Positions 1-7,235 are shown, counted from the first letter of the stretch. The stretch: DNA of 64,000 bases from Streptomyces coffeae (GCF_016741875.1 NZ_JAERRF010000002.1:310001-374000); one strand, 5' to 3'. The notes: generated by a model from the sequence alone, not told the origin. Program-made: numbers and translations.

Positions 1-543
1 CGGCGCGCCACCGACGCCGATGTGACCCGACTCAGGGCGGTGCGGGCACGGCTGCGCGCGGTCTTCGAGGCGGCGGCGGAGGGGGACGAGGTACGGGCCG
101 TGGACCTGCTCAACGCGCTGCTGATCGAGTTCCCGGTGAGCCCGCAGATCTCCGGGCACGAGACCCGGGACGAGGACGGCCGCCCCCACTGGCATATGCA
201 CATCGCGGACTACGCGGCCAACGCGGGCGCCGGATTCGCCGCCACCGCCTCGATGGGGCTCGCCTTCCACCTCACCGAACTGGGCGCCGACCGGCTCGGC
301 ATCTGCGAGGCGTCGCCCTGTCGCAACGCCTATCTCGATACATCGACAAATCGATCCCGGCGCTACTGTTCCGACCGCTGCGCCACCCGCGCCAATGTGG
401 CCGCCTACCGCGCCCGCAAGCGCCTCGACGCCGAGCGCTCGGCCGCCGCCGAACGCGGCCCGCGCGCCCCCCGCGAGGACCGCGACCGCACCGGCCGCAC
501 CGCGGACGCCGCCCACGACAGCAGCCCCGCGATGGAGCGCTGA
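1..543 (+). CDS. CGNR zinc-finger (ABATE-type) protein, 5' end outside window
   Basis: The reading frame is open to base 1, so the gene begins upstream; the GTG at 22 is only the first start codon inside the window. The C-terminal part holds a CGNR-type zinc finger: C-E-A-S-P-C, then an R-R-Y-C-S-D-R-C block followed by the A-x-x-R-x-R-K tail usual in this family. The part before it resembles the N-terminal ABATE (DUF1470-like) stress-response domain. Proteins of this type are usually treated as putative DNA-binding regulators; the target is unknown. The last 139 bases overlap the antisense 3' end of sodX. Family assignment is fairly sure, role is not. Confidence 0.75.
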   Translation, partial: RRATDADVTRLRAVRARLRAVFEAAAEGDEVRAVDLLNALLIEFPVSPQISGHETRDEDGRPHWHMHIADYAANAGAGFAATASMGLAFHLTELGADRLGICEASPCRNAYLDTSTNRSRRYCSDRCATRANVAAYRARKRLDAERSAAAERGPRAPREDRDRTGRTADAAHDSSPAMER

Positions 544-914
544 CCCCCGGGCCCCGCGCCGGGCCGCGGGCGCGGCCGCAGCCGCACCCACGCCCGCGCG
601 ACCACCAGCTCGTCCGGCACCACACCGAACTCCCGGCTGTCGTTCTCCACGTACGGATTGTCGCCCCGCACCCACCAGCCGCCCTCGCGCCGCTCCACCG
701 CGCGCTTGACGATCAGCAGATCCTGCCGGAACGGATGCCGCAGCACCACCACGTCCCCCGGCCGCACCGGCGCCCCGTACCGCACCACCAGCTGGTCACC
801 GGGGTACAGCGTCGGCTGCATCGACGGGTTGTAGACCTCGGCGAGCCCGATCCGCAGCAGTCCGTGCTGATCGCGATCGCGCTCCTGCCCGCGATCGTGC
901 AGCTGCTCCCGCAT
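405..914 (-). CDS. sodX: Ni-superoxide dismutase maturation protease SodX (S26/S24 type)
   Basis: A 169-residue signal-peptidase-like serine protease. The catalytic Ser sits in Y-N-P-S-M-Q-P (Ser31) and the general-base Lys in V-K-R-A (Lys70), as in S24/S26 proteases. Family knowledge: SodX removes the SodN propeptide so that the His-Cys nickel hook becomes the N-terminus. It is divergent from sodN, the arrangement usual in Streptomyces. ATG 914 is chosen because GGAGG lies 7 nt upstream; an in-frame ATG at 959 lacks that. About 55 low-complexity Arg/Ala/Ser residues follow the usual domain end and run antisense through the 3' end of the CGNR gene, so the C-terminus is unusually long. Confidence 0.85.
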   Translation of the reverse strand: MREQLHDRGQERDRDQHGLLRIGLAEVYNPSMQPTLYPGDQLVVRYGAPVRPGDVVVLRHPFRQDLLIVKRAVERREGGWWVRGDNPYVENDSREFGVVPDELVVARAWVRLRPRPRPGAGPGGQRSIAGLLSWAASAVRPVRSRSSRGARGPRSAAAERSASRRLRAR

Positions 915-1072
915 CACGGCACCTCCGGTTCGTACGCCACCCATCACCATCGCAGGCATCCCAGACTGACACCGGACTTTTGACCTAAGCCCCCCGGGGC
1001 GCCCGAGAAAAGCCTTCCCGCACGGAGTAATGTCGCACCTGAGAAGACGATCACGAATGGAAGGACAGCTCT

Positions 1073-1468
1073 ATGCTCTCCCGCCTGTTCGCATCCAAGG
1101 TTCAGGTCAGCGCCCACTGCGACCTGCCGTGCGGCGTGTACGACCCGGCCCAGGCCCGTATCGAGGCGGAGTCCGTCAAGGCCGTACAGGAGAAGTACCA
1201 GGCCAATGAGGACCCCCACTTCCGCGCCCGCGCCACCGTCATCAAGGAGGAGCGCGCGGAGCTGGCCAAGCACCATGTCTCGGTGCTGTGGAGCGACTAC
1301 TTCAAGCCCCCGCACTTCGAGAAGTACCCGGAGCTGCACCAGCTGGTCAACGACACCCTCAAGGCCCTGAGTGCCGCCAAGGGCTCGACCGACCCCGCCA
1401 CGGGCCAGAAGGCGCTGGACTACATCGCCCAGATCGACAAGATCTTCTGGGAGACCAAGAAGGGCTGA
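1073..1468 (+). CDS. sodN: Nickel superoxide dismutase
   Basis: A 131-residue Ni-SOD. After a 14-residue propeptide comes the nickel hook H-C-D-L-P-C-G-V-Y: His15, Cys16 and Cys20 become His1, Cys2 and Cys6 after SodX cleavage. The length and the W-E-T-K-K-G C-terminus fit the family. It dismutates superoxide as a cytoplasmic homohexamer. An AAGGA lies about 8 nt before ATG 1073. In S. coelicolor nickel availability sets the choice between SodN and Fe-SOD, partly through a small RNA from the sodF 3' region; that RNA is not in this window. The last seven codons and the terminator are duplicated at 5871-5962. Confidence 0.97.
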   Translation: MLSRLFASKVQVSAHCDLPCGVYDPAQARIEAESVKAVQEKYQANEDPHFRARATVIKEERAELAKHHVSVLWSDYFKPPHFEKYPELHQLVNDTLKALSAAKGSTDPATGQKALDYIAQIDKIFWETKKG

Positions 1469-1539
1469 CCCGGCCCCTCACCAGCATCGCCCGACCGCAC
1501 CCGGACCGCCTCTGGTGGTCCGGGTGCGGTCGTTTCGGT
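1448..1539. repeat. attL-like direct repeat: sodN 3' end plus terminator, copy 1
   Basis: A 92-bp segment covering the last codons of sodN (W-E-T-K-K-G-stop) and its terminator. It recurs in the same orientation at 5871-5962 with 88 of 92 bases identical. Mismatches are at 1465, 1472, 1476 and 1479, and bases 1480-1539 are a perfect 60-bp match. A direct repeat that rebuilds the 3' end of a housekeeping gene is the usual footprint of site-specific integration into that gene's 3' end. No recombinase gene lies between the copies. Confidence 0.8.
1492..1532 (+). terminator. sodN terminator
   Basis: A 19-bp stem (one G-U pair) with a 3-nt loop follows the sodN stop codon by 23 nt and is followed by TTTCGGT. 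An identical 41-nt hairpin is at 5915-5955 within the second repeat copy. Confidence 0.85.
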
Positions 1540-1552
1540 GCCGCCCAGGGTG

Positions 1553-2371
1553 TCAGCGACGGCAGACGAGGATGCCGCCCTTGCAGTGGATCTCGAACGC
1601 TCCATGCCGGGCGATGCGGTCGACGAGGATGGCACGGGCCCGCTCGACGGTCGCGTCGAACGGCACGTCGTGCTGGTCGGCCCACGCGCGATACGAAGCC
1701 ATATGCGCGATGACCGGCGCGGGGTCGCGGACCGTGATGGTGCCCGGCAGTTCGATCGTCTCCACATGACCGAACTCCTCGCCGAGAAAGACCGGGGCCT
1801 TCTCCAGGGAGAAGCGGGCACTGAGCGAGATGCGGGCCGGTCCCTTCCCCGAGCCGAGGACATCCCCCGCGGCCCGCCGCCACAGTTCGTCGAGCTCGGC
1901 TTTGTCACCGTCACTGTTGGTGGACGCGATCACCAACCCGTCCCGGTTCACAACGCGGGACAGTTCGCTCACCGCCCGGCCGATGTCCGTGACGTGGTAG
2001 AGCATGTGCAGCGCCAGCGCCGCATCACAGCTCGCCGTGGCCATCGGCAGCCGCGTGGCATCCGCCACGGCGACCGGACCCGAGACCCCGTCGAGAATGC
2101 CGGGCGCGAGGTCCAGCCCCAGCACAGCCAGGTCGGGCCGGTCCCGGCGGAGCCGCTGTGTGAACGTGCCATTGCCGCATCCGACGTCGACCACACGTCC
2201 GCGAACGTCGCTCAGCTGCTCCGCGACCATGCCCGGAAGGTCGTAGCGGGGCGTCTGCCATCGATACAGGGACTGCCGGGCAGCGAGGTCCCGGTCGCCG
2301 ATGTACGCACTCCTGGTGAGGCGCTCCCGGTCGGTCACGGCGGCATCGTGGGCGGCGGACAGCTCGTTCAC
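1553..2371 (-). CDS. SAM-dependent class I methyltransferase
   Basis: A 272-residue methyltransferase of the Methyltransf_11/UbiE-like type. Motif I is V-D-V-G-C-G-N-G (residues 61-68), an acidic ribose-binding residue follows in L-G-L-D-L, and D-A-T-R-L-P-M is the next conserved stretch. The substrate cannot be read from the sequence. The start codon overlaps the stop of the XRE-type regulator gene (ATGA), so the two are translationally coupled. The gene ends 20 bp from the sodN terminator, convergent with sodN, and is the leftmost gene of the island between the sodN repeats. It could modify a small molecule, an RNA or a protein. Confidence 0.8.
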   Translation of the reverse strand: MNELSAAHDAAVTDRERLTRSAYIGDRDLAARQSLYRWQTPRYDLPGMVAEQLSDVRGRVVDVGCGNGTFTQRLRRDRPDLAVLGLDLAPGILDGVSGPVAVADATRLPMATASCDAALALHMLYHVTDIGRAVSELSRVVNRDGLVIASTNSDGDKAELDELWRRAAGDVLGSGKGPARISLSARFSLEKAPVFLGEEFGHVETIELPGTITVRDPAPVIAHMASYRAWADQHDVPFDATVERARAILVDRIARHGAFEIHCKGGILVCRR

Positions 2372-3687
2372 GTCGGCAGCTCCGGAGGACGGGCGGCAGG
2401 CGATGCCGCGAGGACAACCGTGTACTGGAGTCGTTCTCGTAAGTGTGCGGCCTGCGCCGCTCCGCCGTACTGCGGACCGCTCAGCTCACGGCACAGCGCA
2501 GCCAGCCGCCGCACGATGCTCGCCGACATGCGCTCCGGCGGGGAGTCGAGGACGTAGCCGAGCATGGCCTCGGTGCCGTCGAGCTCGCCCAGAAGCAGGT
2601 GGCCGCGGGCCAGGTCGACATGGGCGGCGAGGAGGTCGCCGACCGACTGGTCATCTTCTTCCGCACCGCGGTAGAGCCGGATCGCGGTACCCGCCGCCGA
2701 GATCGCTTGCCGGGTGTGTATCCGTCCGCCCATGGCCAGATAGGTCGTCCCGGCATACGCGAACTGCTTGGCTGCCGGGAAGGCGAAGAGGCCCGGTGGC
2801 TCGTCGGAGCAGGACATCGCCTCACGAGAACGATCGGCGTCGGCCAGAGCGGCCACCGCACCTGCCTCATCCCCCGCTAGGGCCAAGGAACGCGCCTCCA
2901 GGCTCGCCAGTCGCGCGGCGATGCTGCCGCTCGCCCGGTGCCGACGGGCTGCACGGGCCAGCCCGGCCGCCTGCTCGTACCGTCCGGTCCAATAAGCGAT
3001 CAGGGACTCGACGGCCCGCACCCAGGCCAGCATCCCTTCGTGCCCAGCCGCCGACGCGCACGCTCGGGCCGTACGGGCGTGGGTGGCGGCGGAGCTGTAG
3101 TCACCCAGGTCCAGGCATACATGTGCCGACAGACCGCACAAGCGGGAGGCCGCAACGTACAGATCGGTGGTCTGCCGAGGGTGCTGACGTCCTCGCAGGA
3201 GCTCGAACACTCCGTTCCGCAATCGCTTGATCTCGACGTACAACTCCAGCAGTGGGTGGCTCACATAGGCGCGGGCGAGGTGAGCGACATCAGCCTCCAT
3301 CTGCTCGACAACGGCCTCGTCCGCGTTGCTCTGCGCGATGAACCGGGCGAAGTCGGCGGACGCCACCGCGTCAGCCGACACGGTGTTCGCCGTGGGCCCT
3401 GCATGCGGTCGTTCATGCCCCGGCAAGGTCTCGCCACCGCCCCGGCGTCTCTTGCTGACCGTGGCAGCCCGGTCAAGCACCGCAACGTCAACGCCGAACA
3501 CCTTCGCCAGGTATCTCCGCGTGTACGGAACGGGGATACGCGACTCGCGCTCGTAGCGGCCCATCTCCTTGCCGGTCTTGGCGGAACGCCCTTCAAGGGC
3601 GTTGTACTCGTCGGCCACTCGCTGCTGGGTCCAACCTCGATCGGTGCGTAACCGGACAAGCAGCTCGCCGATCCCCGTGTCGCCCAT
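2368..3687 (-). CDS. XRE-type HTH regulator with TPR-like C-terminal domain
   Basis: A 439-residue protein. An N-terminal helix-turn-helix occupies about residues 8-60 (W-T-Q-Q-R-V-A-D-E-Y and G-R-Y-E-R-E-S-R). It is followed by roughly 340 residues of Ala/Leu/Arg-rich helical repeats (A-A-T-H-A-R-T-A-R-A, A-A-G-L-A-R-A-A-R-R) resembling the TPR sensor half of streptomycete HTH-TPR regulators. ATG 3687 is chosen because GGGGAGAG lies about 6 nt upstream. Codon 13 is TTA (3649-3651), so translation probably depends on the bldA tRNA. It is co-transcribed with the methyltransferase and divergent from the ATPase operon, whose shared promoter region holds three direct repeats. Confidence 0.8.
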   Translation of the reverse strand: MGDTGIGELLVRLRTDRGWTQQRVADEYNALEGRSAKTGKEMGRYERESRIPVPYTRRYLAKVFGVDVAVLDRAATVSKRRRGGGETLPGHERPHAGPTANTVSADAVASADFARFIAQSNADEAVVEQMEADVAHLARAYVSHPLLELYVEIKRLRNGVFELLRGRQHPRQTTDLYVAASRLCGLSAHVCLDLGDYSSAATHARTARACASAAGHEGMLAWVRAVESLIAYWTGRYEQAAGLARAARRHRASGSIAARLASLEARSLALAGDEAGAVAALADADRSREAMSCSDEPPGLFAFPAAKQFAYAGTTYLAMGGRIHTRQAISAAGTAIRLYRGAEEDDQSVGDLLAAHVDLARGHLLLGELDGTEAMLGYVLDSPPERMSASIVRRLAALCRELSGPQYGGAAQAAHLRERLQYTVVLAASPAARPPELPT

Positions 3688-3715
3688 CCCACTCTCCCCG
3701 GAACACACGAACTCT

Positions 3716-3746
3716 GGCCCCCATAGTGGCCCCCGGAACGGCCCCC
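3716..3746. promoter_or_regulatory. Triple GGCCCCC direct repeat in the divergent island promoter
   Basis: GGCCCCC occurs at 3716-3722, 3728-3734 and 3740-3746, exactly 12 bp apart, between the divergent XRE regulator and ATPase genes. Regularly spaced identical heptamers suggest an operator, most simply for the regulator itself. This is inferred from sequence only, and G/C heptamers do arise by chance in this genome. Confidence 0.4.
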
Positions 3747-3792
3747 GCGCTGGCTCCCGACCCGAACGGGCGATGGCGGTTGGCTGGAGGGC

Positions 3793-4248
3793 ATGTTGAG
3801 GAGACCGTCCGACGAACACAAGCCAACCGACCCGGGTCGGATGGGCAGCAGTGCTGTCGCGTGCCGCGCGATGTGCTTTGCCTCGCTCGACCGCACCGCG
3901 CGCGCTGCCCGGGGCTTCGTGGTCGAGACCCTTGCCCGGTGGGATCGGGCCGAACGCGCCGACGACATCAGGCTGTGCGCCTCCGAACTCGTCACCAACG
4001 CCCTGGTGCACGGAGCCTCCGACGGTGGTCACGTTCTCGTGCACGTCGAACTGCACGACACCACATTGCGCCTTGAAGTTCACGACGCCGGGGACGGCAC
4101 TCCCGCCGAGCGCAGTCCTGAGGACACCGCAGACGACGGTCGCGGCCTGTTACTCGTCTCCGCTCTCGCCGACCAGTGGGGTGTGGAAGCGCGGCAGGGG
4201 TCCGGCAAGTGCGTCTGGGCCACGTTCGACCGCACCCGCATCACCTGA
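3793..4248 (+). CDS. RsbW-like ATP-binding (HATPase_c_2) protein
   Basis: A 151-residue single-domain GHKL ATPase of the anti-sigma-factor kinase type abundant in Streptomyces. The N-box is E-L-V-T-N-A-L-V-H-G (Glu65, Asn69), the G1 box is D-A-G-D-G (98-102) and the G2 region is G-R-G-L-L-L-V (116-122). It may phosphorylate a STAS-type partner, but no partner is encoded next to it. GGAGG ends 2 nt before ATG 3793. Codon 120 is TTA (4150-4152), suggesting bldA dependence. It leads the rightward operon of the island; the synthetase-like gene starts 28 nt after its stop. Confidence 0.8.
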   Translation: MLRRPSDEHKPTDPGRMGSSAVACRAMCFASLDRTARAARGFVVETLARWDRAERADDIRLCASELVTNALVHGASDGGHVLVHVELHDTTLRLEVHDAGDGTPAERSPEDTADDGRGLLLVSALADQWGVEARQGSGKCVWATFDRTRIT

Positions 4249-4276
4249 GTCCTGATCCAACCCGAGGGGAAACCTC

Positions 4277-5401
4277 ATGACGACCCGCCCCTTATCGCCG
4301 AACAACGTCCTCGCCAATGCTCTCCACCACGCGGAGGACGTCCTGACCCCTCGCATCCTGGCCGCCGCACCCGAGCGGCTCGTGCTGGTCGTAGGCACCC
4401 AGATCAACGGGGCGCCGCATATCGGCACGTCGCTGGTGCAGTCTCTGGCCTTCGCCATGGCCGCCCGGCTGCGCGACCGATTCGGCCTCCCGGCCGAGGT
4501 CCTGTTCAACGCCCTTGACAACGCGCCCTACGAGCTGGACGCCGACCCCGCAACCGGCCACCGCTACCAACGCGCCTACGCTCAGGCCCTCGGCAAGCCA
4601 GCCCTGACCGACCTTGTCGCAACCCTCTATCAGCCCCTGTTCACCGCCCTATCCCGTCGTCTGGGCATCCCGCACCGCGTCGAGACCTACACCGAACAGC
4701 AGGCCGGCGAGCGCTTTCGCCTCACTTGGCTCCGGCTCTTGCCCCGCCTCGACGCCGCCCGCTGGTGGCTCTCCCCCTCAACTGGCACCCCGCACCTCCG
4801 CGTACCCTGCCCATACTCCGACTGCGGCTGGGCCGAGAAGCACGCCGAACGCACCCGCGTCCGCCTCACCGACCCCAAGACGGCACAGGTGACAGCGGTC
4901 TGTCTGCGCCACGGCGCCTACCAGCTCAGCATCACCCCGACCAGCGGCCCCTACCTCGACCTGGCCACCCTTTACCGCAATCTGGTCAAGGAAATCTCCC
5001 TGACCGACCGGCCGTGCGGTGGAAAGCTGCACATCATGGTCAAGGGCGGCGACTGGGTCTTCGGGTCTCTGCTGGTCGACGAAGCCCATCAGGCCGTGGG
5101 CCTCACTCGCGCTCAGCTCCCCGCGCGCCTGTTTTGCCCCCAGATCGTCACCGACACCGGCGCCAAACTGTCCAAGTCCCTGATCCGCGAAGGCTGCACC
5201 CCCTTGCCGCACGTCGCGGCGGGCTGGATGCTCGACACTCGGCAATGGCCCGGCACCGTTACCGAGTACACCGACCAATTACTGGCCATGACAGAGATCC
5301 TGCTGTCCGACCCCCGTCACTTCTTCCGCTCGTACTCGGCGACCGAGATCGGCCGCATGATGACCGTCGCCCCAGTGCCCAGGAGCATTCCCACCCCATG
5401 A
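4277..5401 (+). CDS. Stand-alone class I aminoacyl-tRNA-synthetase-like protein
   Basis: A 374-residue protein with the two class I synthetase signatures: P-H-I-G-T (47-51) at the HIGH position after an N-terminal beta strand (L-V-L-V-V-G-T), and K-L-S-K-S (297-301) at the KMSKS position. Between them C-P-Y-S-D-C (178-183) and C-L-R-H (209-212) look like a small zinc ribbon. Only about 70 residues follow KLSKS, so a full anticodon-binding domain seems absent. The amino acid and acceptor are unknown. Codons 6 (4292-4294) and 335 (5279-5281) are TTA. Its stop overlaps the ASCH gene start. It is too divergent to be the housekeeping synthetase; a tRNA-independent aminoacylating role is an inference. 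Confidence 0.7.
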   Translation: MTTRPLSPNNVLANALHHAEDVLTPRILAAAPERLVLVVGTQINGAPHIGTSLVQSLAFAMAARLRDRFGLPAEVLFNALDNAPYELDADPATGHRYQRAYAQALGKPALTDLVATLYQPLFTALSRRLGIPHRVETYTEQQAGERFRLTWLRLLPRLDAARWWLSPSTGTPHLRVPCPYSDCGWAEKHAERTRVRLTDPKTAQVTAVCLRHGAYQLSITPTSGPYLDLATLYRNLVKEISLTDRPCGGKLHIMVKGGDWVFGSLLVDEAHQAVGLTRAQLPARLFCPQIVTDTGAKLSKSLIREGCTPLPHVAAGWMLDTRQWPGTVTEYTDQLLAMTEILLSDPRHFFRSYSATEIGRMMTVAPVPRSIPTP

Positions 5402-5766
5402 CCGACCCCACCGCCCGCGTCCACGAACTCAACCTCTTTCGCCAGTACTTCGGCCTCGTGGTTGCGGGCAAGAAGACCATCGAGGTGCGGGTCAAATACC
5501 CGCACCTCGCAGACCTCGCCGCAGGCGACATCATCCGCTTCCGCATCAAGGGCACCGACGACAGCTGCGAGGTCAAGGTCAAGCGTGTCACCGAATACCC
5601 CGAGTTCGAGGCCCTGCTCGACGGCGAGGGTCCGGCCAATGTCAACCCAACGGCTACACGGGACCAGCAGCTCGCCAACATCCGCGCCATCTACCCGCCC
5701 GAGAAGGAAGCCCTGGGCGCACTCGCCATTGAGATCCAACTTTCACACCCCGAAGCCCTCGCCTAA
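5398..5766 (+). CDS. ASCH-domain protein
   Basis: A 122-residue protein consisting of a single ASCH (PUA-like) domain. The diagnostic G-K-K-T-I-E-V-R segment (24-31) is followed by the L-x-x-G-D-x-I-x-F-R core, where RNA or modified-nucleoside ligands bind in relatives; E. coli YqfB, an ASCH protein, hydrolyses N4-acetylcytidine. ATG 5398 overlaps the upstream stop codon (ATGA), so it is translationally coupled to the synthetase-like gene, suggesting joint action on RNA or nucleosides. It is the last gene before the second sodN repeat. Confidence 0.8.
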   Translation: MTDPTARVHELNLFRQYFGLVVAGKKTIEVRVKYPHLADLAAGDIIRFRIKGTDDSCEVKVKRVTEYPEFEALLDGEGPANVNPTATRDQQLANIRAIYPPEKEALGALAIEIQLSHPEALA

Positions 5767-5870
5767 GGGCCTCTCCTTGGGGAACACCGGTTCGAGGAGC
5801 TACCGCAGGCTCTTGCCCTCAACACGCTGGGGCCACCGTGGGAATCTTCGGAGACGGCCTGTCCCATCGC

Positions 5871-5962
5871 TGGGAGACCAAGAAGGGTTGACCCAGCCTC
5901 TTACCAGCATCGCCCGACCGCACCCGGACCGCCTCTGGTGGTCCGGGTGCGGTCGTTTCGGT
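5871..5962. repeat. attR-like direct repeat: sodN 3' end plus terminator, copy 2
   Basis: This is the second copy of the segment at 1448-1539, in the same orientation and without the rest of sodN. It still encodes W-E-T-K-K-G-stop and contains the full 41-nt terminator hairpin (5915-5955). Homology to sodN starts abruptly at 5871 and ends at 5962, marking the right end of the island. Whatever lies from 5963 onward is probably what followed sodN before insertion. Confidence 0.8.
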
Positions 5963-6002
5963 CCGGGCAGGACTCGGGCGGCGCGACGCGCCTAAGTGGT
6001 CG

Positions 6003-6594
6003 GCTCCGGAAGTCCTTCGGGGGTTGATCAAGCGGCCAGGGCTACGGAGGATACTGCGCTGGGGGTGTGGACCATGACCGCGTTCGGAAACGCCGTGGCC
6101 AGGCAGCACGCCGCCGCGTTGGTAGTCGTGGTTGACGCGCATCGCCCGGGCCTGCCCTGGCACCAGGGTCGGATGGCAGCGGCAGCGGGCCTGGACGGAG
6201 GTCTTCTCGTCGCTGGAGATGACGTACTCGTCCTCGCCCAGGGGTTCGCCGCCGAAGACACGGGCGTACAGGTCCAGCACACGGGCGGCCTTGGCCGGGT
6301 CTTGACCTCGGCGACCTGCAGCGGGGTGAACGGGGGCGGCCTGCCCGAGCGCTTGCGGTCGGGCAGGGCGGGCAGGCCGCCGGCGGCGAACCGGCCGCGC
6401 CAGGTGCCCACCGTGTCCACGTGCGTTCGGGTCTGCGCGGCTATCCGGGCATGGGAGCGCCCCCGGGCCGCCAGCAGGACGATGGTTGCCCGCTGCCGGG
6501 ACTGATGCGGGGTCTTGTGGCTGTAGGCCATCTTCTTCAGACGGTGGCACTCGGCGGCGGTCAGCACCACGGGCACGGCAGTACCGGCAGGCAT
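6003..6594 (-). pseudogene. IS630-type transposase remnant
   Basis: The first ~95 codons read as an IS630-family N-terminus with HTH (Q-R-A-T-I-V-L-L-A-A-R-G, A-R-I-A-A-Q-T-R-T-H-V-D-T-V). Near 6300 the frame shifts and coding resemblance resumes deep in the catalytic domain (A-R-V-L-D-L-Y-A-R-V-F, then S-S-D-E-K-T-S-V-Q-A-R-C-R-C-H-P-T, then M-R-V-N-H-D-Y-Q-R-G-G). Resemblance ends there, so the last third is also missing. An internal deletion and a 3' truncation make this a dead copy. It sits just outside the right sodN repeat; I could not define its terminal inverted repeats. Confidence 0.7.
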
Positions 6595-6667
6595 CGCAGG
6601 CGGGGTGACCGAATCTTCCAGAGCGGGTGCGCAGTTATGGGGTTCCGCGGGTGTGGCGGCCGCGGGC

Positions 6668-7129
6668 TCAGGTGGCGGGCGGGGCTGTAGCGTGGCGCGT
6701 CTGCTGGATCAGGACGGTGGTGGCGCGTTCCAGAAGTTCGCAGAGTGAGGCGTGTTCGGAGGGCGTGAACGCGTCGGTGAGCGCGCGCTCAAGGATGATC
6801 ACCTCCTGGTAGGCGCGGTCCAGCAGCACCTGGCCCTCATCGGTGAGGGTGGCGATCTGCACCTTGGCGTGCACCGGGGACGTCTCGCGGCGGATGAGTT
6901 CCTTGGTCTCCATGTTGGTCAGCACGCTGCTCATGCTCTGCTGCGTCACCCCGCAGGAGCGGGCCAGTTGGGCACCGGACATGCCGCCTTCGCGCGAGAG
7001 GATCAACAGGACGGTGTACTGCGTCATGGTCAGCCCGTAGGCACGCAGTACTGCCTCGTGGTGCGCCATCAACGCCTGCTCCGACCGCCTGATCCGGGTG
7101 CAGAGGTCGTTATCGATCGGGGCTTCCAC
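6668..7129 (-). CDS. MarR-family transcriptional regulator
   Basis: A 153-residue winged-helix regulator with the MarR layout: an N-terminal dimerisation helix, L-T-M-T-Q-Y-T-V-L-L-I-L, the recognition helix in Q-L-A-R-S-C-G-V-T-Q-Q-S-M-S-S-V, and a wing around E-L-I-R-R-E-T-S. It is divergent from a quinone-oxidoreductase-like gene, and the 106-bp region between them carries a long interrupted palindrome. It most likely represses itself and the oxidoreductase until a phenolic, quinone or oxidant ligand binds. The inducer is unknown. Confidence 0.85.
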   Translation of the reverse strand: MEAPIDNDLCTRIRRSEQALMAHHEAVLRAYGLTMTQYTVLLILSREGGMSGAQLARSCGVTQQSMSSVLTNMETKELIRRETSPVHAKVQIATLTDEGQVLLDRAYQEVIILERALTDAFTPSEHASLCELLERATTVLIQQTRHATAPPAT

Positions 7130-7162
7130 CGCGTACTCCCCACTCCATTGACAGGTTCATGG

Positions 7163-7219
7163 GTTGACTCAGGAACCTTATATACCTACCGTTCTCGACT
7201 GTAAGGATACTGAGTCAAC
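7163..7219. promoter_or_regulatory. Interrupted palindrome between marR and oxidoreductase genes
   Basis: GTTGACTCAG (7163-7172) is matched by CTGAGTCAAC (7210-7219), and the inner CCTTA (7176-7180) by TAAGG (7202-7206), all centred near 7191. This gives a symmetrical 57-bp region with 10-bp perfect outer arms. It is the likely operator, perhaps for two MarR dimers. The TTGACT in each arm could also serve as an outward -35 element. Confidence 0.6.
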
Positions 7220-7235
7220 ACAGGGGGCTGTAACC

